Part shown: positions 54,399 to 63,688 of the stretch, one piece after another
How the letters are laid out: every line of letters starts with the position of its first letter
How positions within the stretch are numbered: position 1 is the stretch's first letter
Assembly (NCBI RefSeq): GCF_020531985.1
Contig: NZ_JAJAVQ010000003.1
Coordinates: 496,001 to 560,000 of the forward strand
Length of the DNA stretch: 64,000 nt
Direction of reading: 5' to 3'
DNA from: Rheinheimera aquimaris
GTDB lineage: Bacteria > Pseudomonadota > Gammaproteobacteria > Enterobacterales > Alteromonadaceae
Position numbers and translations under genes: made by a program
The notes under the pieces: model-generated
Databases searched by the model: none
Told to the model about the DNA's origin: nothing
The model's input: the letters and a program-made list of their open reading frames with translations, nothing else

Positions 54399-54620
54399 TC
54401 AGGCTAGTTTTTCGTTTTTGGTATCCTGAGTCTCTGTTTTAGATTTTGAATCTTTGGGTGTTGCTAATGGGCTATAAACATCCGGATCGCCACAAGCTGG
54501 GTACCATACACAGGCTAAGCTATCGGAAAACTTTGCACTGCCATTGTGCGATATAGTTGAATCTGTCTTTGCCAATCCTGTAATAGCAATTAAAACTGTC
54601 AAAAATGCAAGCTTGTTCAT
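54399..54620 (-). CDS. Small secreted protein of unknown function, 73 residues
   Basis: From ATG 54620 (GAGAG upstream) the product has a signal peptide (MNKLAFLTVLIAITGLA, residues 1-17), a short mature part with two cysteines in CVWYPAC and DPDVYSPL, and a hydrophilic Lys/Asp/Glu/Thr tail. A longer frame starts at 54659. I recognise no family. It lies between two ToxR/CadC-like regulator genes on the same strand; a role as signal or ligand is only a possibility. The gene and its surroundings are AT-rich. Confidence 0.6.
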   Translation of the reverse strand: MNKLAFLTVLIAITGLAKTDSTISHNGSAKFSDSLACVWYPACGDPDVYSPLATPKDSKSKTETQDTKNEKLA

Positions 54621-54716
54621 GTTATTCGCTCTCATGTGTGTTGATAGACGAAGTAACACTAGTCAGCCCGTAGTTGATTATCCCGATGATTTTAGTATAA
54701 AAAAATTACAAATAAT

Positions 54717-56885
54717 CTATGGCAACTTGACAGAGGCTACATCAAAGTCCCCTCTAACGGCTTCAAGAATGTAGATAAACTTTTCGTCAGGAGTCAGACT
54801 AAATCTACTATGGTAGAGATAATCGACAGTTACAGCATTGCTAATTTCACCGTTGTCAAAGGAGTAATACTTTAAAGAGTACTTAATTTCATCCACTAAA
54901 TAGGCAAAATAGACCCCTGATTTTGTGGTCTGAAATTTCAGCCAAGCCTGATTTTCAGGCAAGGTAATCGGTATTTCTTGAGGGATTTGTGTATCAAATC
55001 GTTGCATATAAAATTTCTTCGATATGGCATCCCGCCAAATACTGTACTTCCCATCATAACTTTCTATGTACAACTCGCGATCGACTGCAAAAACGATAGG
55101 GGTGAGTAAATTATCACTAACTTCGTGACTTACGATGTGCCAGCGACCACTTTTAGATTCAGCATAGTAGATCTTTTTTCCATCGTAACTCCACGCTGGC
55201 TGACTAATTAGATTGTCGTTGTTTTCAGATAAACGCACCGGGGCTTTGCTATCAGATAATAACCAAATCTCATTATTGATTTGCGCCAACAGCTCTTTGC
55301 CACTGGGAGAAAACACTAAACTGCGGAAGCGTTCGTTTTTTTCAAAGAATGTAATCTGTTTTTGCTCTCCGCCGGGGTAGAACAACCAAACCTGTGGTAA
55401 TCCTGAACGGCGGGAAACGACCGCGGTTGGTCCTTTTGGCAAGGGGTTTGCTTCGGCTAGAGTCTCATTTCTATTTGAGCTGAAAACCGTCGTACTATCC
55501 GAAACTGGATTAGTGATCTGGTTCGCGACCTTCTTTATGTTCACATGCGAGAAGTTTCCTACTGAAGCGTAAACAGTATTACTTTTTGCAACCTGTATTT
55601 CATGGGCATTAACGTCGGTGTAAGCTAAAACCCGGATATTCCCAGTACGAACTTCGACCTGACTGATAGTATTGGGCGCGGACGGATAAATAATATATCT
55701 ATCATCATTCGTCCAATCTATATTACCTGGTAATACATCAGTCACCTTAACTAACATTGATGTTTCACGACTGGACAAATCCAGTACCCAAATTTGGGCA
55801 GATCCAGCAGCCTCCCTCAAAAAGACCAGCTTGTTGCCTTGATTTGAAAATCTGGCGACATAATCACCGAAGCTGGTCGGGGGCGGTGTCGTTAGCTCTT
55901 CAGCGGCACCTCCAGAAACACGTTTAAGCATTAAAATAGTCTGTCTTTTATCACTCATAGTAGGATAAACAAGATACGCACTGTCTGGAGACCATGATAA
56001 CCTTGACGAAATAGAGTTATCTCCGCATGACACGAGCAATTTATCGTTGGTTATAGTAAAGGAATCACCGTTAAAATCCGCTACCCGTATTTCACATTTA
56101 CCATCAGGATAAGCACGATGGTATGCTAATTGGCTTTCATCTGGGCTAAATGCAGCACCGAAACTGCTGTATGACGAATCTGTAATTTGGATACGCCGAT
56201 GCTCTTGTAAATCTTCTAACATCAGCACTGTTACGTTTTCCTGTTCCGGGCTGGCGTAGCTGTATACCAGATACCTCTCATCCTCAGACACATTATGATA
56301 AAACTCCAGACCATCAAGTGCAGTGACAGGCTTATACCGCAACATGGGAATATCTGACGCAGTTTTATCCTGTAAATCCGGCGTCGCCGGCCATAACCAC
56401 CAGGTAATAGCCGCAATAAAAATGAACGCAAAGCCAAGATACCAAGGCCAGTGTGCTTTTTCCTTTTCAGAGCGGTTAATCCCCATCTGAGCTGGTGGGT
56501 CATTTTTATCAAACGTAACCTGAGGTTCCAGCACCGTTACCGGGGCAATAAAACGGTAACCTCGTTTAGGAATGGTTTCGATATAGCGAGGCTCGCGGGT
56601 ATCATCCCCAAGTGCTACACGTAGTACTCTAATTACCCGGGTAACACGCCCGTCTGATACATCCCGGATACCCCAGACATCATGCAGCAGTTCGTCTTTA
56701 GTGATCAGCTTGCCCGCATTAGCAATAAAATAATTCGCTACTTTCTGCGACAGGTTATCCAGATCGGCGGTAACGGCAATTTTACCGTCGGCAGCCAGCT
56801 GCACCAGCTTGTCCTGCTCTGGTACATATTGCCAATCGCCAACCTGCAATGGTTTATCTAGTTTTATCGCCATAGTGTCAGACAA
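54717..56885 (-). CDS. ToxR/CadC-like membrane transcriptional regulator (II)
   Basis: The 722-residue protein has an OmpR-type winged helix (about 10-115: LITKDELLHDVWG, VTRVIRVLRVALGDD, YIETIPKRGYRF), one TM helix (about 147-165) and a periplasmic domain with TolB/WD40-like PD40 repeats (SPDESQLAYHRA; SWSPDSAYLVYP; FSNQGNKLVFLR; WSYDGKKIYYAES), a likely beta-propeller. It starts 6 bp after mrcB, in an hrpB-mrcB-regulator run, which suggests a link to the cell envelope. The C-terminal half is AT-richer than the winged helix. Signal and targets unknown. Confidence 0.88.
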   Translation of the reverse strand: MSDTMAIKLDKPLQVGDWQYVPEQDKLVQLAADGKIAVTADLDNLSQKVANYFIANAGKLITKDELLHDVWGIRDVSDGRVTRVIRVLRVALGDDTREPRYIETIPKRGYRFIAPVTVLEPQVTFDKNDPPAQMGINRSEKEKAHWPWYLGFAFIFIAAITWWLWPATPDLQDKTASDIPMLRYKPVTALDGLEFYHNVSEDERYLVYSYASPEQENVTVLMLEDLQEHRRIQITDSSYSSFGAAFSPDESQLAYHRAYPDGKCEIRVADFNGDSFTITNDKLLVSCGDNSISSRLSWSPDSAYLVYPTMSDKRQTILMLKRVSGGAAEELTTPPPTSFGDYVARFSNQGNKLVFLREAAGSAQIWVLDLSSRETSMLVKVTDVLPGNIDWTNDDRYIIYPSAPNTISQVEVRTGNIRVLAYTDVNAHEIQVAKSNTVYASVGNFSHVNIKKVANQITNPVSDSTTVFSSNRNETLAEANPLPKGPTAVVSRRSGLPQVWLFYPGGEQKQITFFEKNERFRSLVFSPSGKELLAQINNEIWLLSDSKAPVRLSENNDNLISQPAWSYDGKKIYYAESKSGRWHIVSHEVSDNLLTPIVFAVDRELYIESYDGKYSIWRDAISKKFYMQRFDTQIPQEIPITLPENQAWLKFQTTKSGVYFAYLVDEIKYSLKYYSFDNGEISNAVTVDYLYHSRFSLTPDEKFIYILEAVRGDFDVASVKLP

Positions 56886-56891
56886 GTGCTG

Positions 56892-59183
56892 TTATTCTTC
56901 TGTACATTCGGACATTACAGGCATTTCAACCGAAATCGCTGGTAATAACAATACGTTAAAGCAATTTTGTGGTTGGGCATAACCTGTTTTTAACGAAAAT
57001 GCCTGTAAAGATACCTGTTCAGGCATAGGCCGCAGTAGTGAGCTTACACCTAACTGACTGTATAAACGGCTAAAAACGCTCAGAGCGCCGGTAGAGCCCG
57101 TCAGGCCGATAGCTTTATTATCATCCCGCCCCAACCAAATCGTTGTTAGGGTGTTCTGATCAAAACCAGTAAACCAGCTATCGCGGTAATCACTGGAGGT
57201 GCCGGTTTTACCTGCAATGCTAAGCCCCGGAAAAGTTGATTGCAGCACTTTGCCGGTACCTGTTTTTGTCGCCTGCATTAACGCATATTGCAACAGATAA
57301 ACTTCCTGCTCGTTATACCGCCGCGTTAATTCATGCTCGCGTAAATACAAAGCATGGCCGTCGTAGCCTGCTACAGCATGAATGGTTGCCAGTTGCTGGT
57401 GCAAACCATTGTTGGCAATAGTCTGGTACAACTGGGTAACTTCGAGCGGGCTTAACTCAACGGCACCTAATAAGGCCGCTGGATGCAGTTTTACTTTTCG
57501 TCTGAGACCAAGCCTGCGCAACCCGTCACTGATAGCAGGCAAGCCCAGTTGCAGCCCAAGGCGCACCGTTGGAACATTCAGTGAGTTAGCCAGTGCATCT
57601 ATCAACATAACAGGCCCGCGGAACTGCTTGTCAAAGTTCTGTGGCTGCCAGTCCTGATCATTGCTACGCAGTCTGATTGGCACATCTTCCAATATTGATG
57701 CCAACGTATAACGTCCGCGCTGGGCCAGGGCTTCCAGGTATATGACCGGCTTTATAATACTGCCGATCTGCCGTTTCGCATCGACCGCCCGGTTGAAACC
57801 GCCCTGTACTGCATCTTTGCTGCCCAGCATGGCTATTATCTCCCCATGCTGATAATTAGCGGTGACAACTGCAGCCTGAAGCTCTGGGTCCAGCTTGGCA
57901 AGCTGATGCTGTACTGCTGTTTCTGCGGCATACTGTGCCTGCGTATCCAGGTAAGTGAATACCTTTATGCCCTGCTCTTTGTCGGCGGCATTAATATCAA
58001 GCTGGCGTAACTCTTTTTTTACGGCATCAATGTAAGCGGCATAACCGCTATTGAGGTACTGAGCCCGCGGAATAACAGAGACCGGCTGAGTTACCGCACT
58101 TTCGTACTGCGCTTTGTCCAGCAGATGCTGCTCAAACATTAACCTCAAAACAAGATCACGCCGCTGCCGGGCGCGCTCGGGGTAACGACGTGGATCGAAA
58201 TAAGACGGCCCTTTTAACAAACCAATCATCAGCGCATATTCTGCCGGTTGCAGCTCGCTCACTGGTTTACCAAAATAAAACCGGCTGCCAAGCCCGACAC
58301 CATGCACCGCATTTGCGTAGTTCTGCCCGACAAACACTTCGTTCAGGTAGGCTTCCAGAATTTGGTCTTTGTTAAAACGGTAATCCAGTACCAGCGCAAT
58401 CATGGCCTCATTTATTTTTCGCCATAGGGTACGATCGCTGCTCAGGTACATATTTTTAGCCAGCTGCTGCGTCAGCGTAGAGCCCCCCTGTACAGTGCGA
58501 CCAGCCAGCGCATTGACCCACAAAGCACGTAGCACCGACAACGGCGATACACCATGGTGATGATAGAAGTCACGGTCTTCCACCAGCAACAATGTGTCTT
58601 TAAATAGCTCGGGCACCTGCTCCAAGCGCACCAGCTCGCGGTCTTCCTGCTGCGCCGCAACCAGATGCTCTATCAGCTGCGGTTCCAGCCTGGCGAAGTT
58701 TAGTGGTTCTTTTTGCTGGCGCTGGGTGATCCGGTTAATGCCGCCGCGATTAAATTCAACACTGAATAACTGCGCAGCTTCAAAACCGTTGATATAGGTA
58801 AAAGACCGGCGATATACCGTGACATGATTACGGGAAACACTGTACTGGCCAGGTGCAGACAAAGCGGCATTACGCTGATATTGCAGGCTGTTGAGCTGGT
58901 TAATAAGCTGCTGCTGGCTAATAGTCGCCCCCGGCAGTAACTCAGTGCTGCGGGCATAAATCTGTGCCGGTACCTGCCATTTCTGGCCGCTGAACTTCTT
59001 GCTGATTTTGCTATCCAGATACACCAGATAAAACAGCAGGATCAGTACCAGCACACAAAGCACCTTCAGCAGCAGTACTGCCGTTTGGCGGAAAAAACGG
59101 ATCACGGCAGAGGATGAGGTGTTTTGCGAAGGGGCTTTAGAGCGGCCTTTTTTCGCCTGACCGGCATTTTTTGTTTTACTCAT
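56892..59183 (-). CDS. mrcB: Penicillin-binding protein 1B (bifunctional transglycosylase/transpeptidase)
   Basis: A class A PBP that polymerises and crosslinks peptidoglycan. The 763-residue protein begins with a short Lys-rich cytoplasmic tail, one TM helix (about 32-54), a UB2H-like region, a GT51 domain (VEDRDFYHHHGVS; GGSTLTQQLAKN) and a transpeptidase domain with the SIIK serine (Ser-Ile-Ile-Lys), SLN and KTGTSSDYRDSWF. ATG 59183 overlaps the hrpB stop (ATGA), which decides it over an upstream frame. The E. coli hrpB-mrcB order is kept. Confidence 0.94.
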   Translation of the reverse strand: MSKTKNAGQAKKGRSKAPSQNTSSSAVIRFFRQTAVLLLKVLCVLVLILLFYLVYLDSKISKKFSGQKWQVPAQIYARSTELLPGATISQQQLINQLNSLQYQRNAALSAPGQYSVSRNHVTVYRRSFTYINGFEAAQLFSVEFNRGGINRITQRQQKEPLNFARLEPQLIEHLVAAQQEDRELVRLEQVPELFKDTLLLVEDRDFYHHHGVSPLSVLRALWVNALAGRTVQGGSTLTQQLAKNMYLSSDRTLWRKINEAMIALVLDYRFNKDQILEAYLNEVFVGQNYANAVHGVGLGSRFYFGKPVSELQPAEYALMIGLLKGPSYFDPRRYPERARQRRDLVLRLMFEQHLLDKAQYESAVTQPVSVIPRAQYLNSGYAAYIDAVKKELRQLDINAADKEQGIKVFTYLDTQAQYAAETAVQHQLAKLDPELQAAVVTANYQHGEIIAMLGSKDAVQGGFNRAVDAKRQIGSIIKPVIYLEALAQRGRYTLASILEDVPIRLRSNDQDWQPQNFDKQFRGPVMLIDALANSLNVPTVRLGLQLGLPAISDGLRRLGLRRKVKLHPAALLGAVELSPLEVTQLYQTIANNGLHQQLATIHAVAGYDGHALYLREHELTRRYNEQEVYLLQYALMQATKTGTGKVLQSTFPGLSIAGKTGTSSDYRDSWFTGFDQNTLTTIWLGRDDNKAIGLTGSTGALSVFSRLYSQLGVSSLLRPMPEQVSLQAFSLKTGYAQPQNCFNVLLLPAISVEMPVMSECTEE

Positions 59184-61624
59184 TTCAGCATCGCCTTTTT
59201 CGTTTTTGTTGTTGGCATTGCCTGTGCCGGATCTTCCGGCCAATAGTGTTTCGGATAACGCCCACGCATTTCTTTTCTTACTTCCTGCCAGGCATTTTGC
59301 CAGAAACTGGCTAAATTCTGTGTCAGCTGTAATGGCTGCCGCGATGGCGACAATAACTCAATCGTAATATTGATCCGGCCTTGTAGTACCGACGGAGACT
59401 GCATCTGGCCATACATTTCCTGAACACGCACTGAAAGCCGCGGCCCGCCCTCTGCCAGATAGTCAATGCTCAAACGCGACCCGGTAGGTGCTTGCCAGTG
59501 GCTGGGCAGCAACTGTTGCAACTGTTGCTGCTGCTGATAACTGAGTTGCTGCAACAACGCATCGTACAGTGGCAACTGTGCCAGCGCCGCACTTTTACTT
59601 ATTTGCGAAAGCTGATGTCCTAACCAGCTTTCCAAACTATCGAGTAATGCCTGATCAGAAAAATCCGGCCACTCTGTATCACTCTGATACTGGCGTAGCA
59701 GCGCAACCCGCGCTTTTAACGACAAAGCAGCCTCCGACCAGGTTAAGCAGCCCAGGCCTTTGCTGCGGATATAATGCAGCCAGGCCTGCAGCTTTTGCTC
59801 GGCCGTTAGTTGCAGTGCGGCGGGCTTGGCAGAGAGTACACACTGACCAAAATTCAGTTGCTGTTCGCTGATAAAGCTGGCACTTCTCTCATCCCAGAAA
59901 GTACGGGTTTCCCAGTGCAGTTGCGCCTGCCAGTCTTGCAGAATTTGCTCCGGCGTAATACTAAATGCATGATAAATCTGGTTTTCACGGCCAAACTGCT
60001 GCAAATGCAATACAACCAGCCACGGCTGCGCGCTAAGGCTGTGGTTATGCTGCAAAACAGCGCCACTGCCATTTGCCAGTTGGTAACCCTGGCCCCGTCT
60101 TTTTGCCAGTCGGTCTGGAAAGGCCCGCAAAGCCAGTACCGGCGCAAGTTCTAGCGGTAAAGCTGTCGCCAAATCAACACCCAGCATGCGCGCAAAACTG
60201 CAGGCCTGCTGCCACTGCTGCGGTAAGGCATGTTTTAGCCTGCCGAGCAAACTGTATATATCACCCTGCAGTGCACGGGTGTCTTCTAATATTGCTGCCA
60301 GCAAACACGCCAGAGCTGTCGCGCCGCGACAGCCTTGTTGTTCAAGCTGTTGGCTGTGCAGCAACATAGCAGCAAAACGGGGGGCTGTGCCCAGGCTGTG
60401 TGCCTGCCGGCCAAGGCTGGTAATATTCAGGCTATTGTCTATCAGACCCAGCTGTTGCAATAACTGCTCTGCAACCGAAAGATGCGCGGAGGGCGGTGCA
60501 GTCAGCCAGAACAAATCTTCAATTTTGCAGCCCCAGGCTGCAATTTCCAGCCGCAGCGAACTCAGATCACTGGTTTCAATTTCTGCCGCAGTAAACCGGG
60601 CCCGGCGTTGCCATTTTTCTGCCGTATCTAGCCGATAACAAATTCCGGCACTGAGCCTGCCTGCCCTGCCGGCTCGCTGTATCGCTGCGGCCTGGCTGAT
60701 GGCGCAGGTCTCCAGCATACTGACACCGCTGCGTGGGTTAAACCGGCTTTGCCGGCACAGGCCACTGTCAATAACAATACTGATGCCCTCTATCGTCAAA
60801 CTGGTCTCGGCCAGATTGGTCGACAGTACTACTTTTCGCTTGCCAGCAGCTGGCGGCGCTATGGCTTGCTGTTGTTGCTCAAGCGACTGACTGCCTTGCA
60901 ATACATACAGCTGCACATCAGCAGCTAAATCCTGCTGTTGCAGCAACTGTAATGTCTGCTGAATTTCATGTTGACCGGGTAGGAATACCAATACACTGCC
61001 AGAGTGTCGGCTCAGAGCTTGCTGTACCATACGGGAGATTTGTGTCGCCAGTGGCTGGTTTTCAGGTGTAACGTAAGCCAGCTCTACCGGGTAACTGCGA
61101 CCGGCACTTTCCAGCACGGGCGCACCGAGCTTATCTGCCAGCAAAGCCATATCCAGTGTGGCAGACATGATAAGCAGTTTGAGATCGTCCCGTAATTGCT
61201 GCACTTCCAGACACAGCGCCAGTGCAAGGTCAGCATGCAAGGAGCGTTCATGAAACTCATCGAACAAAATGAGGTCGATATCTCTGAGTTCCGGGTCTTG
61301 CTGTAACTTACGTGTCAGTACGCCTTCGGTGACGATCAATAAACGTGTTTGGCTGCTGCTGCGCTTTTCCTGCCGGATCTGATAACCAACAGTCTCTCCG
61401 ACCCGCTCACCTAACTGCGCACTGAGATAGCTGGCGATGCTTTTCGCTGCTATACGGCGCGGTTCAAGCATCAGTAATTTTTTGCCTGCAAAAGCAGCAT
61501 CTTGTAGCAGATAAAGTGGCAGGTAGGTCGATTTGCCGGCACCAGGTGGCGCCGACAAGATAATCCTATTATGCTGCTGCAGTAACGTCAGCAGCTGTGG
61601 CAGTATTTCCGCGACAGGTAACAC
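59180..61624 (-). CDS. hrpB: ATP-dependent RNA helicase HrpB
   Basis: A DEAH-box-type helicase of 814 residues: Walker A SAPPGAGKSTYLP (about 24-36), the DEFH box, SAT, GRAGRLSAG and the HrpB C-terminal domain (MFGR-like RYPKHYWPEDP). The start must be GTG 61624, since an in-frame stop lies two codons upstream. The role in E. coli is unclear. It is coupled to mrcB by ATGA. Confidence 0.93.
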   Translation of the reverse strand: MLPVAEILPQLLTLLQQHNRIILSAPPGAGKSTYLPLYLLQDAAFAGKKLLMLEPRRIAAKSIASYLSAQLGERVGETVGYQIRQEKRSSSQTRLLIVTEGVLTRKLQQDPELRDIDLILFDEFHERSLHADLALALCLEVQQLRDDLKLLIMSATLDMALLADKLGAPVLESAGRSYPVELAYVTPENQPLATQISRMVQQALSRHSGSVLVFLPGQHEIQQTLQLLQQQDLAADVQLYVLQGSQSLEQQQQAIAPPAAGKRKVVLSTNLAETSLTIEGISIVIDSGLCRQSRFNPRSGVSMLETCAISQAAAIQRAGRAGRLSAGICYRLDTAEKWQRRARFTAAEIETSDLSSLRLEIAAWGCKIEDLFWLTAPPSAHLSVAEQLLQQLGLIDNSLNITSLGRQAHSLGTAPRFAAMLLHSQQLEQQGCRGATALACLLAAILEDTRALQGDIYSLLGRLKHALPQQWQQACSFARMLGVDLATALPLELAPVLALRAFPDRLAKRRGQGYQLANGSGAVLQHNHSLSAQPWLVVLHLQQFGRENQIYHAFSITPEQILQDWQAQLHWETRTFWDERSASFISEQQLNFGQCVLSAKPAALQLTAEQKLQAWLHYIRSKGLGCLTWSEAALSLKARVALLRQYQSDTEWPDFSDQALLDSLESWLGHQLSQISKSAALAQLPLYDALLQQLSYQQQQQLQQLLPSHWQAPTGSRLSIDYLAEGGPRLSVRVQEMYGQMQSPSVLQGRINITIELLSPSRQPLQLTQNLASFWQNAWQEVRKEMRGRYPKHYWPEDPAQAMPTTKTKKAMLK

Positions 61625-61689
61625 AACTTAACCCGTTTTACGCACTAAGGCTGACCATCATCATGTTTAACCGGCAAATTGCGGCCAAC

Positions 61690-62982
61690 TCAGGCCTCGG
61701 CCAGTAAAATAGCGCTGATAGTGCGGATACCCTGTCCGGTGGCGCCAGCCGCCCAATAGGCATTGTTGGTATTGTTAAAAGCTGCAGCTAAATCAAAATG
61801 CAACCACCCCTTACCTTCATTTGGCACAAAGCGGCTTAGAAAGCCGGCGGCATTACTGGCGCCACCAGCACCGCCACCTTTAACCGGCCGGCTGTTCGCT
61901 GTGTCTGCGTAGGCAGAAGGGCACTGCTGCTGATGCCAAAGTTCAAGCGGTAACTGCCAGGTGAGTTCCTGCACGGTTTCGGCGTAAGACAGCGCCTTTT
62001 GTGCCAGGGCTTTATCCAACGCAAATAGTGCAGTGTACTCACTGCCTACCGCTGTAACAGCAGCGCCGGTCAGGGTCGCTGCATCAATAATAAGCCCGGC
62101 ACCACTTTCTGCAGCACACATTAAACCATCGGCCAACACCAGACGTCCTTCCGCATCGGTATTTACAATCTCGACTGTAGTGCCATTTTTATAGGTAATA
62201 ATATCGCCAAGCTTATATGCATTGCTGCTGATCAGGTTTTCAGCGCAGCATAAAATCAGCCGCACCCGTTTATTCAGCCCTTGCAGTATCGCCAGCGCTA
62301 AGGCCGCAGTGACAGTCGCTGCGCCGCCCATATCACATTTCATCGTCAGCATGCTTTCGGTAGCTTTAATTGAATAACCACCACTGTCAAAAGTAATACC
62401 TTTACCAACCAAAGCAGCACTGACAACGGCAGAAGCATCCCCGGTCGGATTGTAATCCAGCACCAGCATTGCTGGTTTTCTGGCACTGCCACGGCCAACA
62501 GCGTGCAGACCATTCCAGCCTGCATCAAGCAATTGTTGGTCCAGCAAAATTTCACTGCGTACTGTGCCTTTAGCCGCAACGCTTTCAATAAAAGCCAGTG
62601 CAGATTTCGCTAATTGTTCAGGGTATAAATCATCCGGCGACTGGTTAGTCACTTTTTTAGCCCAGCTAAAGCAGCGGGCTAAATACTCAAGCTGCATCTT
62701 AGTGCTATCGTCACCGCAAAAATGCACAGTGCCGCTTTTCCTGGCTGAACAGAAGCCCTGATAAAATGCCCATTGCAGCTCTTGTGTCCACAGCTCACCG
62801 GTTAACTTAACCTCAGTTAGTCCCAGATTGTCTAAACTCCGGCTGGCTTTTTGCACGCTGCGCAGAGCGTCCTGCTGTTTCAAATGGATCTGAAAACCGT
62901 TATTTACCGGAGTAAATAACGCTTTTCCCCACTTCTCTGCAGCGCCACCTTGCTGCAGTGTGATCTGCACCACATCTGACAT
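61690..62982 (-). CDS. pepB: Aminopeptidase B (M17 leucyl aminopeptidase family)
   Basis: A cytosolic two-metal exopeptidase. The 430-residue product from ATG 62982 (AGGG upstream) has the M17 signature NTDAEGRLVLADGL, GKGITFDSGG with metal Lys and Asp, and KCDMGGAATV. The length and N-terminal domain are near E. coli PepB (427) and shorter than PepA. It is not tightly linked to hrpB. Confidence 0.92.
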   Translation of the reverse strand: MSDVVQITLQQGGAAEKWGKALFTPVNNGFQIHLKQQDALRSVQKASRSLDNLGLTEVKLTGELWTQELQWAFYQGFCSARKSGTVHFCGDDSTKMQLEYLARCFSWAKKVTNQSPDDLYPEQLAKSALAFIESVAAKGTVRSEILLDQQLLDAGWNGLHAVGRGSARKPAMLVLDYNPTGDASAVVSAALVGKGITFDSGGYSIKATESMLTMKCDMGGAATVTAALALAILQGLNKRVRLILCCAENLISSNAYKLGDIITYKNGTTVEIVNTDAEGRLVLADGLMCAAESGAGLIIDAATLTGAAVTAVGSEYTALFALDKALAQKALSYAETVQELTWQLPLELWHQQQCPSAYADTANSRPVKGGGAGGASNAAGFLSRFVPNEGKGWLHFDLAAAFNNTNNAYWAAGATGQGIRTISAILLAEA

Positions 62983-63237
62983 AATCTGCCCTTTTATCAC
63001 TGTCGTTAAAGGAATAATGCTGAGTGTACCACAAGGTTTTCGTGACAAAACACCGCTACGTTATTTTGCTGCTGCAGCACGGCCAACACTAAGTGATGTT
63101 AGCCAGATGAAAAAAGATGACGTTACTGCAAGCAATCTGTATACTTCCGCGTCTTTTAAATCTGATTGCGATGCCAGCAATATTCTGCTATCTATAGCCG
63201 CCACATTTTTTTGCTTGGCATTATACAGGAGATGATT

Positions 63238-63687
63238 ATGCCAGAGGGCAATACTACCAAAACGCTGGGCTTACTCGCCCTTGCAGGCGTAGCGCCATAT
63301 CAGGAAGCTGTCGGGGAAGAGTACATGAACCCGAAGCAACTGGAACATTTCCGCCGCATTCTGGACGCCTGGCGTCAACAGCTGCGCGAAGAAGTCGATC
63401 GCACAAAGAACCATATGGCTGACGAAGCCGCAAACTTCCCTGACCCGGTCGATCGCGCGGCTCAGGAAGAAGAGTTCAGCTTAGAGCTGCGTGCCCGTGA
63501 CCGTGAACGCAAACTGCTGAAAAAAATTGAAAAAACACTGCAGAAGATTGAAGACGAAGATTTCGGCTACTGTGATACCTGCGGCATCGAAATTGGTATC
63601 AGACGCTTGGAAGCCCGGCCAACAGCAGATCAGTGTATCGACTGCAAAACCCTGGCAGAAATAAAGGAAAAGCAGTTGGGCGGCTAA
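63238..63687 (+). CDS. dksA: RNA polymerase-binding transcription factor DksA
   Basis: Works with ppGpp at the RNA polymerase secondary channel. The 149-residue protein has the coiled coil with the tip motif D69-x-x-D72-x-A74 (FPDPVDRA) and a four-cysteine zinc finger (Cys112, Cys115, Cys133, Cys136). ATG 63238 has AGGAG 6 bp upstream; a longer frame to 63166 lacks support. In the gap from pepB a TATACT (63140-63145) and a TTGCGA-17-TATCTA (63166-63194) are possible promoters. gluQ follows immediately, as in E. coli. Confidence 0.96.
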   Translation: MPEGNTTKTLGLLALAGVAPYQEAVGEEYMNPKQLEHFRRILDAWRQQLREEVDRTKNHMADEAANFPDPVDRAAQEEEFSLELRARDRERKLLKKIEKTLQKIEDEDFGYCDTCGIEIGIRRLEARPTADQCIDCKTLAEIKEKQLGG

Positions 63688-63688
63688 T

